A DNA stretch of 8,188 nucleotides from Collinsella sp. (GTDB lineage Bacteria; Actinomycetota; Coriobacteriia; Coriobacteriales; Coriobacteriaceae), in NCBI GenBank assembly GCA_019419545.1, contig DXZT01000057.1:1-8188 (forward strand), given 5' to 3'. Below the pieces are notes generated by a model that did not search any database, was not told where the DNA came from, and saw nothing but the letters and a program-made list of their open reading frames with translations. The position numbers were made by a program, and so were the translations under genes. Positions 1 through 6,356 of the stretch are shown piece after piece; positions within the stretch are counted from its first letter, which is position 1; the number at the start of each line of letters is the position of its first letter.

Positions 1-72
1 TGGGGCCAGACCCGATTTTGCCTCTTGACAATGTCCTGCTCATATTAAAAGGAACATCCCCAGGGGCCGGAT

Positions 73-537
73 TTAAAAGTGGCGGCGGATGGCTTCGACC
101 ATGCCTTGGGGCGTGGTCTGGCCGAGCACATCGGCCGCGGTGTCCGCGTCCATAAAGATATTCATAAGCGCCTGCAGGGCCTCGACCTGGCCGCCCGGCT
201 CGGCAATGCCCAGATTGATGACGATCTGCGCCGGCACCGGAGCGCCCATGCCAGCCATAGCGTTAAATGTCACGGGCGCGGCGGGCTTCACCACCGCGAT
301 ATAGGGCTTGGCCACAAACCCCGGATCGGTATGCGGAATGGCAATGTTTGCCGCCGGCATGGCAAGACCCGTGGGATAGGCATCCTCACGCGTGCGAACG
401 GCGTCGAGCCAACCGGATGCAATGTAGCCACGTGGTGCAAGCTCGCCCTCGAGCCGCGCGAACACCTCATCCGGCGTCGCACACTCCCAATCAAAAAACA
501 CCAACTCAGGCGTAAACAGCGCTTCGTTATCCGCCAT
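73..537 (-). CDS. PTS sugar transporter subunit IIA, galactitol (GatA) type
   Basis: This is a 154-residue single-domain cytosolic phosphocarrier of the PTS EIIA type 2 family (fructose/mannitol/galactitol). It would take phosphate from HPr and pass it to an EIIB. The stretch from YPTGL (55-58) through NIAIPHT (64-70) matches E. coli GatA from memory (FPTG ... AIAIPHC), so His69 is the predicted phosphorylated residue. Length fits GatA (about 150). The ATG at 537 is preceded by AGAGGTGAG (541-549) at good spacing, which supports this start. No EIIB or EIIC lies in the window; because the gene points left, they may follow beyond position 1. It is cut off from the upstream purine operon by a terminator (614-647), and its leader contains a long imperfect palindrome (556-611). 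The sugar cannot be named from this subunit alone; ascorbate- or fructose-type IIA proteins are the main alternatives. Confidence 0.93.
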   Translation of the reverse strand: MADNEALFTPELVFFDWECATPDEVFARLEGELAPRGYIASGWLDAVRTREDAYPTGLAMPAANIAIPHTDPGFVAKPYIAVVKPAAPVTFNAMAGMGAPVPAQIVINLGIAEPGGQVEALQALMNIFMDADTAADVLGQTTPQGMVEAIRRHF

Positions 538-555
538 GCACTCACCTCTCTCACC

Positions 556-611
556 TAGTCATCGGAGGCGTTCTTGAATGACCAGTCGTTAAAGACCGTC
601 CCCGATGACTA
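556..611. repeat. Long imperfect palindrome (26-base arms, 4-base loop)
   Basis: Arms 556-581 and 586-611 face each other around the loop CCAG. The outer 10 bases are perfectly complementary (TAGTCATCGG against CCGATGACTA). Over all 26 positions I count three mismatches (566/601, 571/596, 576/591) and two G-U pairs when read as plus-strand RNA. It lies between the terminator of the purine operon and the ribosome binding site of the PTS gene, in the PTS leader or promoter. No U-run follows it on either strand, so it is not a standard terminator. Confidence 0.8.
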
Positions 612-613
612 CC

Positions 614-647
614 CAAAACAAAAGGTGGCCACGCGCGCCTTGGCACC
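614..647 (-). terminator. Intrinsic terminator after purN
   Basis: On the minus strand GGTGCCA (647-641) pairs with TGGCCACC (631-624) with one bulged base and a 9-base loop. It is followed directly by TTTTGTTTT (623-615). This is a classical rho-independent terminator placed 43 bases past the purN stop codon. It should end the purF-purM-purN transcript and separate it from the PTS gene. Confidence 0.8.
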
Positions 648-689
648 AATGACCACCCTGACTACTCGGCTAAATTGTACTGTGCGCCG

Positions 690-1391
690 CTAGCCGCGAG
701 GCGCGTCAATTGCGACCTTGCCGCTCTCCAGCACGTGGACGCGGCCGTTGGCGAGCATTTGCACGACCTCGGGATACAGCACGTGCTCAATCGCGTGGAT
801 GTGCTCCTCGAGCGTATCGACATCCCAGCCTTCCTCGACAGCCAGCGCGCGCTGGGCGATGATGGGACCGTTGTCGTAGATCTCGTTGGCAAAATGCACG
901 GTTACGCCAGTTACCTTGACGCCGCGCGCAAAGGCGTCATCAATCGCATGCGCACCGGTAAAGCTCGGCAGCAGCGCCGGATGCAAGTTGACCACGCGGT
1001 TGGGAAACGCCGCCAGCAGCGGCGTGTGCACCATGCGCATGTAGCCGGCCATGACCACATACTCGCAACCGCACTCGAGAAGCTCGTGCGCGATGATCTC
1101 GTCGGCGGCAATAGGGTCGGCATAGACATCCTTGGACAGTGTGAGCGTCTGGATGCCCGCGCGCTCAGCGCGCTGCAAACCCTTAGCCGAAGGACGGCTC
1201 GACACCACAAGCTCAATCGAAGCGTTGAGCTTGCCGGCGGCGATCAGATCGATCAGCGCCTGCAGGTTGGTACCCGAACCGCTGATGAGCACACCGATCT
1301 TGAGCGGCTCGGCCGTATCGGTGCCGGTCGGACGGGTGTAGGGCACAAAGCCCAGGCCCTCGGCGGCAGCCATCTGCTCGTTAGCGCTCAT
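690..1391 (-). CDS. purN: Phosphoribosylglycinamide formyltransferase (GART)
   Basis: This cytosolic enzyme transfers a formyl group from 10-formyl-tetrahydrofolate to GAR, giving FGAR (third step of IMP synthesis). The protein has 233 residues. The folate-dependent formyltransferase fold starts at KIGVLISGSGTNLQ (31-44). The catalytic trio of the family is visible: Asn135 and His137 in VVNLHPALLP, and Asp173 in IYDNGPIIAQ. About 30 residues precede the fold, a little more than in E. coli PurN. I chose the ATG at 1391, which overlaps the last codons of purM by 11 bases and suggests translational coupling. A second ATG at 1373, just after the purM stop, would remove six residues and cannot be excluded, since neither has a strong ribosome binding site. 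The reading frame stays open upstream to 1502, but those residues read like the antisense of purM and are not family-like. Confidence 0.96.
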   Translation of the reverse strand: MSANEQMAAAEGLGFVPYTRPTGTDTAEPLKIGVLISGSGTNLQALIDLIAAGKLNASIELVVSSRPSAKGLQRAERAGIQTLTLSKDVYADPIAADEIIAHELLECGCEYVVMAGYMRMVHTPLLAAFPNRVVNLHPALLPSFTGAHAIDDAFARGVKVTGVTVHFANEIYDNGPIIAQRALAVEEGWDVDTLEEHIHAIEHVLYPEVVQMLANGRVHVLESGKVAIDAPRG

Positions 1392-2484
1392 CGGAGTACA
1401 CGACCTTACCGGAACCCTCGACGCACTCGCCCACGCGGAACGGTTTCTCGCCCAACGCGACCAGGGCCTCGGTAACCGCGGCCTCGTCCTCGGGGGCAAC
1501 AATCAGGCACAGGCCAACGCCCATGTTGAAGGTCTTGCACGCCTCGTTGGGCGCGAGCTCGGCCTGGCGCGACACGTAGGTGATGACGGGCGGAACGTCC
1601 CAGCCCATCTCGGCACCGTTACGGGTGACCACAGCGTCGACGTCGTCGGCGAGCGCGCGGTTGAGGTTCTCGGTAATACCGCCGCCAGTGATGTGGGCAA
1701 TGGCATGAACGTTGGCGCCACCGCGCAGCAGCTCCAGAATCGGCTTGACGTAGATGCGCGTGGGGACCAGCAGAGCGTCTGCCAGCGATGCGCCGCCGAG
1801 CTCCTCGAGCGGACGGCTCAGCTCCTCGGCCTTAGCGGCGGCCTCGGGCGTGCCCGGCTTGATGCCGTCGACGCCGATGACCTTGCGCACGAGCGAGTAG
1901 CCGTTGGAGTGCACGCCGGTGGAAGGCAGGCCCAGGATCACGTCGCCAGGACGGACATTCGCGGGGTCGAGCATCTTGGGACGATCGACGACGCCCACGG
2001 TAAAGCCGGCGAGGTCGTAGTCGGCCGGAGCCATGACGCCCGGATGCTCGGCCATCTCGCCGCCCACGAGCGCGCAGCCCGCGAGCTTGCAGCCGTCGGC
2101 CACACCCTTGATGATCTTTGCCATGTGCTCGGCCTCGATGTGACCGATGGCAACGTAGTCCAGGAAGAACAGCGGCTCGGCGCCCGAAGCCAGAATGTCG
2201 TTGACGCACATAGCAACCAGGTCCTGGCCCACCGTCTCGTGACGGTCCATGATCTGGGCGAGCACGAGCTTGGTGCCCACGCCGTCGGTACCGCTAATCA
2301 GAATCGGGTCTTCCATATCCTTAAGCGCGGCAGCCGAGAACAGGCCACCGAAGCCGCCGATACCGCCGATAACCTCGGGGCGATTGGTGTCCTTGACCAT
2401 CTGCTTAATAGCGTCGACGGCGCGGCCGCCCTCGGCAGTATCGACGCCGGCATCCTCATACGTCACATGCTTGCTATCGCTCAT
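1381..2484 (-). CDS. purM: Phosphoribosylformylglycinamidine cyclo-ligase (AIR synthetase)
   Basis: This enzyme closes the imidazole ring, converting FGAM to AIR with ATP (fifth step of IMP synthesis). The protein has 367 residues, slightly above the usual 345. Family signatures appear in order: YEDAGVD (9-15), the ATP-binding GTDGVGTK (65-72), MCVNDI (92-97), GGEMAEHPG (141-149), GLPSTGVHSNGYSLVR (185-200), HITGGGITENLNR (264-276) and FNMGVGL (319-325). All parts are intact, so it is a full-length member of the PurM/PurL ATP-binding superfamily, expected to work as a dimer in the cytosol. The ATG at 2484 follows AGGAAGG (about 2489-2495), a strong ribosome binding site. It lies 157 bases after purF and overlaps purN by 11 bases. 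The gap before it holds several stem-loops but no convincing separate promoter. Confidence 0.98.
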   Translation of the reverse strand: MSDSKHVTYEDAGVDTAEGGRAVDAIKQMVKDTNRPEVIGGIGGFGGLFSAAALKDMEDPILISGTDGVGTKLVLAQIMDRHETVGQDLVAMCVNDILASGAEPLFFLDYVAIGHIEAEHMAKIIKGVADGCKLAGCALVGGEMAEHPGVMAPADYDLAGFTVGVVDRPKMLDPANVRPGDVILGLPSTGVHSNGYSLVRKVIGVDGIKPGTPEAAAKAEELSRPLEELGGASLADALLVPTRIYVKPILELLRGGANVHAIAHITGGGITENLNRALADDVDAVVTRNGAEMGWDVPPVITYVSRQAELAPNEACKTFNMGVGLCLIVAPEDEAAVTEALVALGEKPFRVGECVEGSGKVVYSDER

Positions 2485-2508
2485 CTGAGCCTTCCTCTCC
2501 CACTACCG

Positions 2509-2527
2509 TGGCGCCGCGCGGGCGCCA
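2509..2527. repeat. Perfect 7-bp hairpin upstream of the purM ribosome binding site
   Basis: TGGCGCC (2509-2515) and GGCGCCA (2521-2527) flank a 5-base loop. The flanking CCG (2506-2508) and CGG (2530-2532) can add three pairs across a two-base bulge. The stem begins about 13 bases upstream of the purM ribosome binding site and has no U-run, so it is more likely a leader structure than a terminator. Confidence 0.6.
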
Positions 2528-2553
2528 AACGGTGCTCATAGTTGCGTTCATTT

Positions 2554-2580
2554 CGGCGTGTGCCATAACAGCACGCGCCG
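2554..2580. repeat. 10-bp stem-loop in the purF-purM gap
   Basis: CGGCGTGTGC (2554-2563) faces GCACGCGCCG (2571-2580) across the 7-base loop CATAACA. Nine of ten positions are Watson-Crick; the tenth is a G-U pair in plus-strand RNA and a C-A mismatch in minus-strand RNA. No U-run follows. Confidence 0.6.
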
Positions 2581-2618
2581 TCATATCAACAAAACAGCAG
2601 GTAAAACCGACCAAAATG

Positions 2619-2641
2619 AACCTGTCCCTACATGGCAGGTT
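2619..2641. repeat. Stem-loop touching the purF stop codon
   Basis: AACCTG (2619-2624) and CAGGTT (2636-2641) form a 6-bp stem immediately after the purF stop codon (2642-2644). On the minus strand it is followed by CATTTTGG, a poor U-run. It may be a weak terminator or a 3' end stabiliser that lowers purM expression relative to purF. Confidence 0.5.
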
Positions 2642-4312
2642 TTAGGCCTCGCCGTGCTTCTCTTCCCAGCTGCGGTCGTCGTATTTCTCGATCACGGCGT
2701 CGTCGTCAAAATGCAGCGGCTTATCCAGGTTGCGGGGCTTAAAGCCCTCCATGAACTTGTCGCGGCCAAAACTCTCGGGAATCGCTACGGGGTAGCGGCC
2801 GGTAAAGCACGCATCGCAGTAACCGCCCTTGGGCATGACCTTCAGCAGGCCCTCGACCGAAAGGAAGGCCAGCGAATCGGCGCCGATATACTCGCAAATC
2901 TCGTCGACCGTCTTGTTGGCGCTGATAAGCTGCGACTGCACGTCGGTATCGATACCGTAGAAACACGGCCAGATGACCTCGGGCGAGTTGATGCGGATAT
3001 GAATCTCCTTGGCGCCAGCGTTGCGCAGCATCTTGACGAGCTGCACCATGGTGGTGCCGCGCACGATGGAGTCGTCGATGACGACCAGGCGCTTGCCCTC
3101 GATGTTGTCGCGCAGCGGGTTGAGCTTCATGCGCACGCCCATGGCGCGCAGCTCCTGCGTGGGCTCGATAAACGTACGGCCCACGTAGCGGTTCTTGATG
3201 AGACCCTCGCCAAAGGGAATACCGCTCTCGTGCGAATACCCCTCCGCGGGCGGCAGGCCGGAGTCGGGCACGCCGATGACCAGGTCGGCCTCGACGGGCT
3301 CCTCGTGTGCCAACTGACGACCCATGTCGTAACGGCAGGCATAGACGCTCTTGCCGTTCATGATGGAGTCGGGACGGGCGAAGTAGACCTGCTCAAAGAT
3401 GCAGTTGGCGGGCTCTTCGGCTGCAGGCACGCCCTGCTCGGATACCAGGCCCTCGGCGCTGATGCGCAAGATCTCGCCGGGACGGACGTCACGGACGTAC
3501 TCGGCACCCACGATGTCGAGTGCGCAGGTCTCGGAAGCAACAACCCAGCCGCCGGCGCGCGTGACATGGACGGCGGAGTCGACCGTCGTGGCGCCGTCTT
3601 GCGAGGGCAGCTGCGAAACGGCTGCGGCATCGGCCTGGTCCAGACCCTCGTCCACCAGCTTGCCCAGCACGAGCGGGCGAATGCCGTGCGGATCGCGGAA
3701 TGCGTAGAGCGCCTGCTCGTTGATGAGCGTCATGGCGTAGCCGCCGCGCACGAGCTCCATGGCCTTGCGAATGCCCTCGCGCAGATGACCCGTACGCTGG
3801 GTAAAGTAGCCGATAAGCTTGGTCGCGACCTCGGAATCCGAATTGGAGAGGAACGGCACGCCCAGCTCGATCAGCTGGCGGCGCAGCTCGTCGGTGTTGA
3901 CGAGGGTGCCGTTGTGAGCAAGCGCGATAATGACGCTGTTGATGGTAGAAAGATGCGGCTGCGAGGCTTCCCAGCTCTTGGCGCCGGCGGTGCCGTAGCG
4001 CACATGGCCCACAGCCAGCTGGCCGGAGAGCGTCGACAAGTCGGCATTGGAGAACACACGGTCGAGCAGGCCCAGATCCTTGCGGACCATAACCGTGCCG
4101 CCGTCACCCACGGCGATTCCCGCCGATTCCTGGCCACGGTGCTGCAGCGCACGCAGGCCAAAGTACGTCAGTCGAGCCACGTCGCGATCGGGCGCCCATA
4201 CGCCGAAAACGCCACATTCCTCATGCAGCTGGTCGGAGTCCGGATCATACGTCGACATGGTGTTCACCTGTCCCGCGGCACGCTCGGCCGCGCGGATGGT
4301 TTCTTGAGACAT
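2642..4312 (-). CDS. purF: Amidophosphoribosyltransferase (glutamine PRPP amidotransferase)
   Basis: This enzyme carries out the first committed step of purine synthesis: PRPP plus glutamine gives phosphoribosylamine. The protein has 556 residues. An N-terminal class II glutaminase domain begins at Cys33 in HEECGVFG, and a C-terminal phosphoribosyltransferase domain carries the PRPP loop VVIDDSIVRGTT (410-421). Four cysteines, Cys304, Cys450, Cys499 and Cys502 (GGYCDAC), match the [4Fe-4S] ligands of the B. subtilis-type enzyme, so this is the iron-sulfur, propeptide-processed type. Processing would expose Cys33 as the N-terminal nucleophile. The ATG at 4312 follows GAGGGG; an in-frame ATG at 4258 (residue 19) follows AGGTGA and would give a 14-residue propeptide, closer to the known 11. 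Residues about 220-254 look like an insertion compared with B. subtilis PurF. It heads the purF-purM-purN cluster. Confidence 0.98.
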   Translation of the reverse strand: MSQETIRAAERAAGQVNTMSTYDPDSDQLHEECGVFGVWAPDRDVARLTYFGLRALQHRGQESAGIAVGDGGTVMVRKDLGLLDRVFSNADLSTLSGQLAVGHVRYGTAGAKSWEASQPHLSTINSVIIALAHNGTLVNTDELRRQLIELGVPFLSNSDSEVATKLIGYFTQRTGHLREGIRKAMELVRGGYAMTLINEQALYAFRDPHGIRPLVLGKLVDEGLDQADAAAVSQLPSQDGATTVDSAVHVTRAGGWVVASETCALDIVGAEYVRDVRPGEILRISAEGLVSEQGVPAAEEPANCIFEQVYFARPDSIMNGKSVYACRYDMGRQLAHEEPVEADLVIGVPDSGLPPAEGYSHESGIPFGEGLIKNRYVGRTFIEPTQELRAMGVRMKLNPLRDNIEGKRLVVIDDSIVRGTTMVQLVKMLRNAGAKEIHIRINSPEVIWPCFYGIDTDVQSQLISANKTVDEICEYIGADSLAFLSVEGLLKVMPKGGYCDACFTGRYPVAIPESFGRDKFMEGFKPRNLDKPLHFDDDAVIEKYDDRSWEEKHGEA

Positions 4313-4354
4313 GGCATCCCCTCAGAGCCTCGTATTTTTGGCGTTACCCGCTTT

Positions 4355-4377
4355 ATTATACGCACGGCACGACGTGC
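4355..4377 (-). promoter_or_regulatory. purF promoter -10 box with adjoining palindrome
   Basis: On the minus strand a perfect TATAAT lies at 4360-4355, placing the start of transcription near 4348 and giving a leader of about 36 bases. The -35 region is poor (TGGGGA at 17-base spacing). Just upstream of the -10, GCACG-A-CGTGC (4367-4377) is a perfect 11-base palindrome inside the -35/-10 spacer, a typical place for a repressor operator. Promoter assignment is by sequence match only. Confidence 0.6.
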
Positions 4378-4543
4378 TCCCCAGCGCATGAGCAGCGCTT
4401 TTTAAAAGCCCACCGAGCTAATAATCCGTTTTGTGGCCAAACATTTTATCGGTCTGTCCAGTGCAAGCGCCCGCGCCCCCAGATGGCCGCCGCGCCCGCC
4501 GTTGGGGATTACAAAGTTGCAATTGGGACGTTCGTCCTGTCTT

Positions 4544-4592
4544 TTAGCAGGTCGGCGGCGTATCCTTATAACCTACAACAAAGCGAGAAAGG
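4544..4592 (+). promoter_or_regulatory. Candidate promoter and ribosome binding site for the CmpB-like gene
   Basis: TTAGCA (4544-4549), a 17-base spacer and TATAAC (4567-4572) form a plausible sigma-70-type promoter. AGAAAGG (4586-4592) is the ribosome binding site, six bases before the ATG at 4599. This decides the start against longer upstream reading in another frame. A short inverted repeat (4526-4537) lies just upstream of the -35. Confidence 0.5.
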
Positions 4593-4598
4593 TTATGT

Positions 4599-5828
4599 AT
4601 GGATCGAAATGAACTCGACCCCAGCGTCCCCAGCGCCACGGAGGTCAAGAAGATCCCCCTCATCATTAAGGTGTACGCCGTCCTGTGCATCCTTTCCGGC
4701 GTGGGCACGCTCCCGTCGGTCGCTGCCTTTATGTGGCGGGTCATTACCGCGCTCATCAACGGCAACGCCGCCGCCAACCTCGGCGACAACACGCTCGTCG
4801 CAGTCGGCCTTATCGTCGCCGGCATCATGCTCTCTGCGGCAAGTGCCGTCATCCTAATCATCTTTGGCCTGGACCTTATCAAAAACCAGCGCCGCAACGC
4901 CGCCCGCCTATCCTACATCCTTATTGCATTCACCGTCGTCGAGCTTTTGGTCGACGTGATGCTCCAGGGCATCGGGCCCTTCTTGCTTCGCCCTGCCATC
5001 CAGCTCGGCATCCTCGTCGCGCTTTCGACCACCGTCGACCCCACGCTGCGCCAGGAGCGCGAGTTGCAGCGCCGCCTGCAGGAGATGCTCGATCGCGACG
5101 CCGCCGCCGAGGGCATGCTCGGGCGCGATGAAACCGGCGAAGGCTACATCAAGCTCAACTACTTCAACCTGTTCTGGGTGTTCTTTGTCTGCTGCATACT
5201 CGGCCTGATCGCCGAGGACATCTGGCACATGACGGTCAACGACCCGGGCGTCTACCAGAACCGCGCCGGCATGCTGTTTGGCCCCTTCAGCCCCATCTAC
5301 GGATTTGGCGCCGTGCTCATGACCATGGTGCTCAACCGCTTCTACAAAAAGAACCCCATCATCATTTTCCTGGTGAGCACCCTGCTCGGCGCCAGCTTTG
5401 AGGTGTTCGTGGGCTGGTTTATGCAGACCGCGTTTGGCGTGGTCTCGTGGAGCTACTCGCACATAACGCTGTTCGGTATGCCCGACCCGCTCGTGGTCCT
5501 CACGGGCGGACGCACCTGCACGGGCTTCGCCTGTCTGTGGGGCCTGGGCGGCCTCATCTGGATCAAGCTGCTGCTGCCGAGGCTGCTTAAGCTTATCAAC
5601 ATGATCCCCTGGAAGAGCCGCTACTCGGCCACCGTCATCTTTACCGTTATCATGCTGGTCGACGGCGTCATGACGCTGCAGTCGCTCGACTACTGGTACC
5701 AGCGCGTTAACGGCACGGAGCCGGACATTCCCGTCGCACAGTTCTACGGAGAGCACTTCGATAACGAGTACATGGAAAACCGCTTCCAGAGCATGACCAT
5801 GAGCCCCAAGGACGCGACGCGCATGTAG
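4599..5828 (+). CDS. Polytopic membrane protein with CmpB-type 'ABC-transporter type IV' domain
   Basis: This is a 409-residue integral membrane protein. The C-terminal half resembles the Pfam family called putative ABC-transporter type IV (CmpB-like): GLIAEDIWHM (202-211), then YQNRAGMLFGPFSPIYGFGA (219-238), the hallmark NRG-like/GP/YG segment, and a conserved glycine- and Thr/Cys-containing stretch TGGRTCTGF (302-310). By eye I see about four hydrophobic segments at the N-terminus (about 22-48, 66-94, 104-123, 127-144), a charged, probably helical cytosolic linker (148-185, rich in Glu, Arg, Gln), and about five more segments (188-208, 226-246, 252-275, 308-330, 344-362). A hydrophilic tail of about 45 residues ends the protein. 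The family name is historical; no ATPase gene is adjacent, and the true function is unknown to me. It is monocistronic, bounded by its own promoter and the terminator at 5850-5889. Confidence 0.85.
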   Translation: MDRNELDPSVPSATEVKKIPLIIKVYAVLCILSGVGTLPSVAAFMWRVITALINGNAAANLGDNTLVAVGLIVAGIMLSAASAVILIIFGLDLIKNQRRNAARLSYILIAFTVVELLVDVMLQGIGPFLLRPAIQLGILVALSTTVDPTLRQERELQRRLQEMLDRDAAAEGMLGRDETGEGYIKLNYFNLFWVFFVCCILGLIAEDIWHMTVNDPGVYQNRAGMLFGPFSPIYGFGAVLMTMVLNRFYKKNPIIIFLVSTLLGASFEVFVGWFMQTAFGVVSWSYSHITLFGMPDPLVVLTGGRTCTGFACLWGLGGLIWIKLLLPRLLKLINMIPWKSRYSATVIFTVIMLVDGVMTLQSLDYWYQRVNGTEPDIPVAQFYGEHFDNEYMENRFQSMTMSPKDATRM

Positions 5829-5849
5829 CGCCCACCGCGCCCAAAACGC

Positions 5850-5889
5850 AAAATGCCCGCCGGTATCACACGTACCGGCGGGCATTTTT
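5850..5889. terminator. Strong bidirectional intrinsic terminator
   Basis: A perfect 16-bp stem (5850-5865 with 5873-5888) surrounds the 7-base loop TCACACG. Read on plus, the stem ends in a T-run (5885-5889); read on minus, the complement ends in CATTTTGCGTTTT. It lies 22 bases past the CmpB-like gene and 29 bases past the end of the convergent MoaE-like gene, so it serves both. Confidence 0.95.
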
Positions 5890-5918
5890 ATAAACGAGCC
5901 TTCTATCGACGCAAGCCT

Positions 5919-6338
5919 CTACGCCTCGTGCTCGACCTCACTCACGCATTCGTTCTTGATGGTGCCAACGAGCGCCTGCAGCGCATCGACCACGTGCGGG
6001 CGAATGTCCCCGCCGATGAGCACGAGCATGATGTCGTCACCTACGGCGAGCTCGCCGCTTGCCAGCCACACGCGCACATAGCCGATACCCGGCATCGCGC
6101 GCGTGGCCTCGATAGCAGACCGTACCTTTTCGGCATCGTAGTCAAAGACCATGCCGCCCACCCTGTGGCCTGGTGCCACGCCATCGGTCTCGACTCCGCG
6201 CACCTCGGCCTTGGGCGTCGCACGCACCACACCGTTATGCGTCAGATACATCCCGCAGCCTGCCGCCGAAGCATCGGCCTTGGCCTCGCGCAGCAAAGCA
6301 TCAATCGAAGGCATCAATTTGCCACTCTCAAGCATCAT
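5919..6338 (-). CDS. MoaE-family protein (divergent molybdopterin synthase large subunit)
   Basis: The protein has 139 residues. From residue 87 to the end it aligns without gaps to E. coli MoaE as I recall it: shared SGELAVGDDI (94-103, E. coli IGELWPGDEI), Arg113 in GDIR (E. coli AHR), and Lys128 in IKNE, which falls on catalytic Lys119. GVVR (36-39) matches the region of E. coli Arg39. MoaE converts precursor Z to molybdopterin, taking sulfur from MoaD. Here the second active-site lysine (E. coli Lys126, in FWKRE) is replaced by Val135 and the histidine before Arg113 by Ile112, so activity is doubtful. No moaD or other cofactor gene is visible. GGGAG lies just upstream: it is only two bases from the ATG at 6338 but five from the second ATG at 6335, so 6335 may be the true start. 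It is probably the last gene of the purE-sortase unit, 62 bases after the sortase. Confidence 0.75.
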   Translation of the reverse strand: MMLESGKLMPSIDALLREAKADASAAGCGMYLTHNGVVRATPKAEVRGVETDGVAPGHRVGGMVFDYDAEKVRSAIEATRAMPGIGYVRVWLASGELAVGDDIMLVLIGGDIRPHVVDALQALVGTIKNECVSEVEHEA

Positions 6339-6356
6339 TTCTCCCTTACCGTCGTC

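Larger units (their letters stand above)
4313..4598. other. Divergent intergenic region between purF and the membrane-protein gene
   Basis: These 286 bases contain no credible gene. They hold the purF promoter on the left and a candidate plus-strand promoter on the right. Between them lie an A/T-rich palindrome, GCTTTT-T-AAAAGC (4397-4409), and the inverted repeat GGACG-TT-CGTCC (4526-4537). A shared regulator could act on both genes, but nothing here proves it. Confidence 0.6.

Noticed and set aside
25..48. TTGACA followed by TATTAA on the plus strand as a promoter
   Set aside because: The spacing is only 12 bases, too short for a sigma-70-type promoter, and no plus-strand gene follows.
2..70. 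Direct repeat of GGGGCC at 2-7 and 63-68
   Set aside because: Six bases of GC-rich sequence recurring once is expected by chance in this composition.
1392..1502. Longer purN frame starting at 1502
   Set aside because: The extra 37 residues are Arg/Pro/Ser-rich and lie inside purM coding sequence; PurN similarity starts well after the ATG at 1391.
1693..2541. 282-codon plus-strand frame opposite purM
   Set aside because: Shadow of purM; no family motifs and no ribosome binding site context, and purM is fully conserved on the other strand.
4313..4348. Purine riboswitch in the purF leader
   Set aside because: The predicted leader is about 36 bases, too short for the aptamer, and no three-way junction pattern is visible. 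The purE leader of about 60 bases likewise shows none.
4383..4403. AGCGC / GCGCT stem followed by a T-run on the plus strand as a terminator
   Set aside because: The stem is only five pairs with a seven-base loop, and no plus-strand gene lies upstream for it to end.
2558..4405. 615-codon open frame on the plus strand opposite purF
   Set aside because: It is an antisense shadow in high-GC DNA. Its product is low-complexity with many His, Ala, Val and Asp and matches no family I know, while the minus strand encodes a complete PurF.
4908..5885. 325-codon minus-strand frame opposite the CmpB-like gene
   Set aside because: It begins inside the terminator hairpin and reads as an Asp/His/Val/Gly-rich shadow; the plus-strand protein has clear membrane segments and family motifs.
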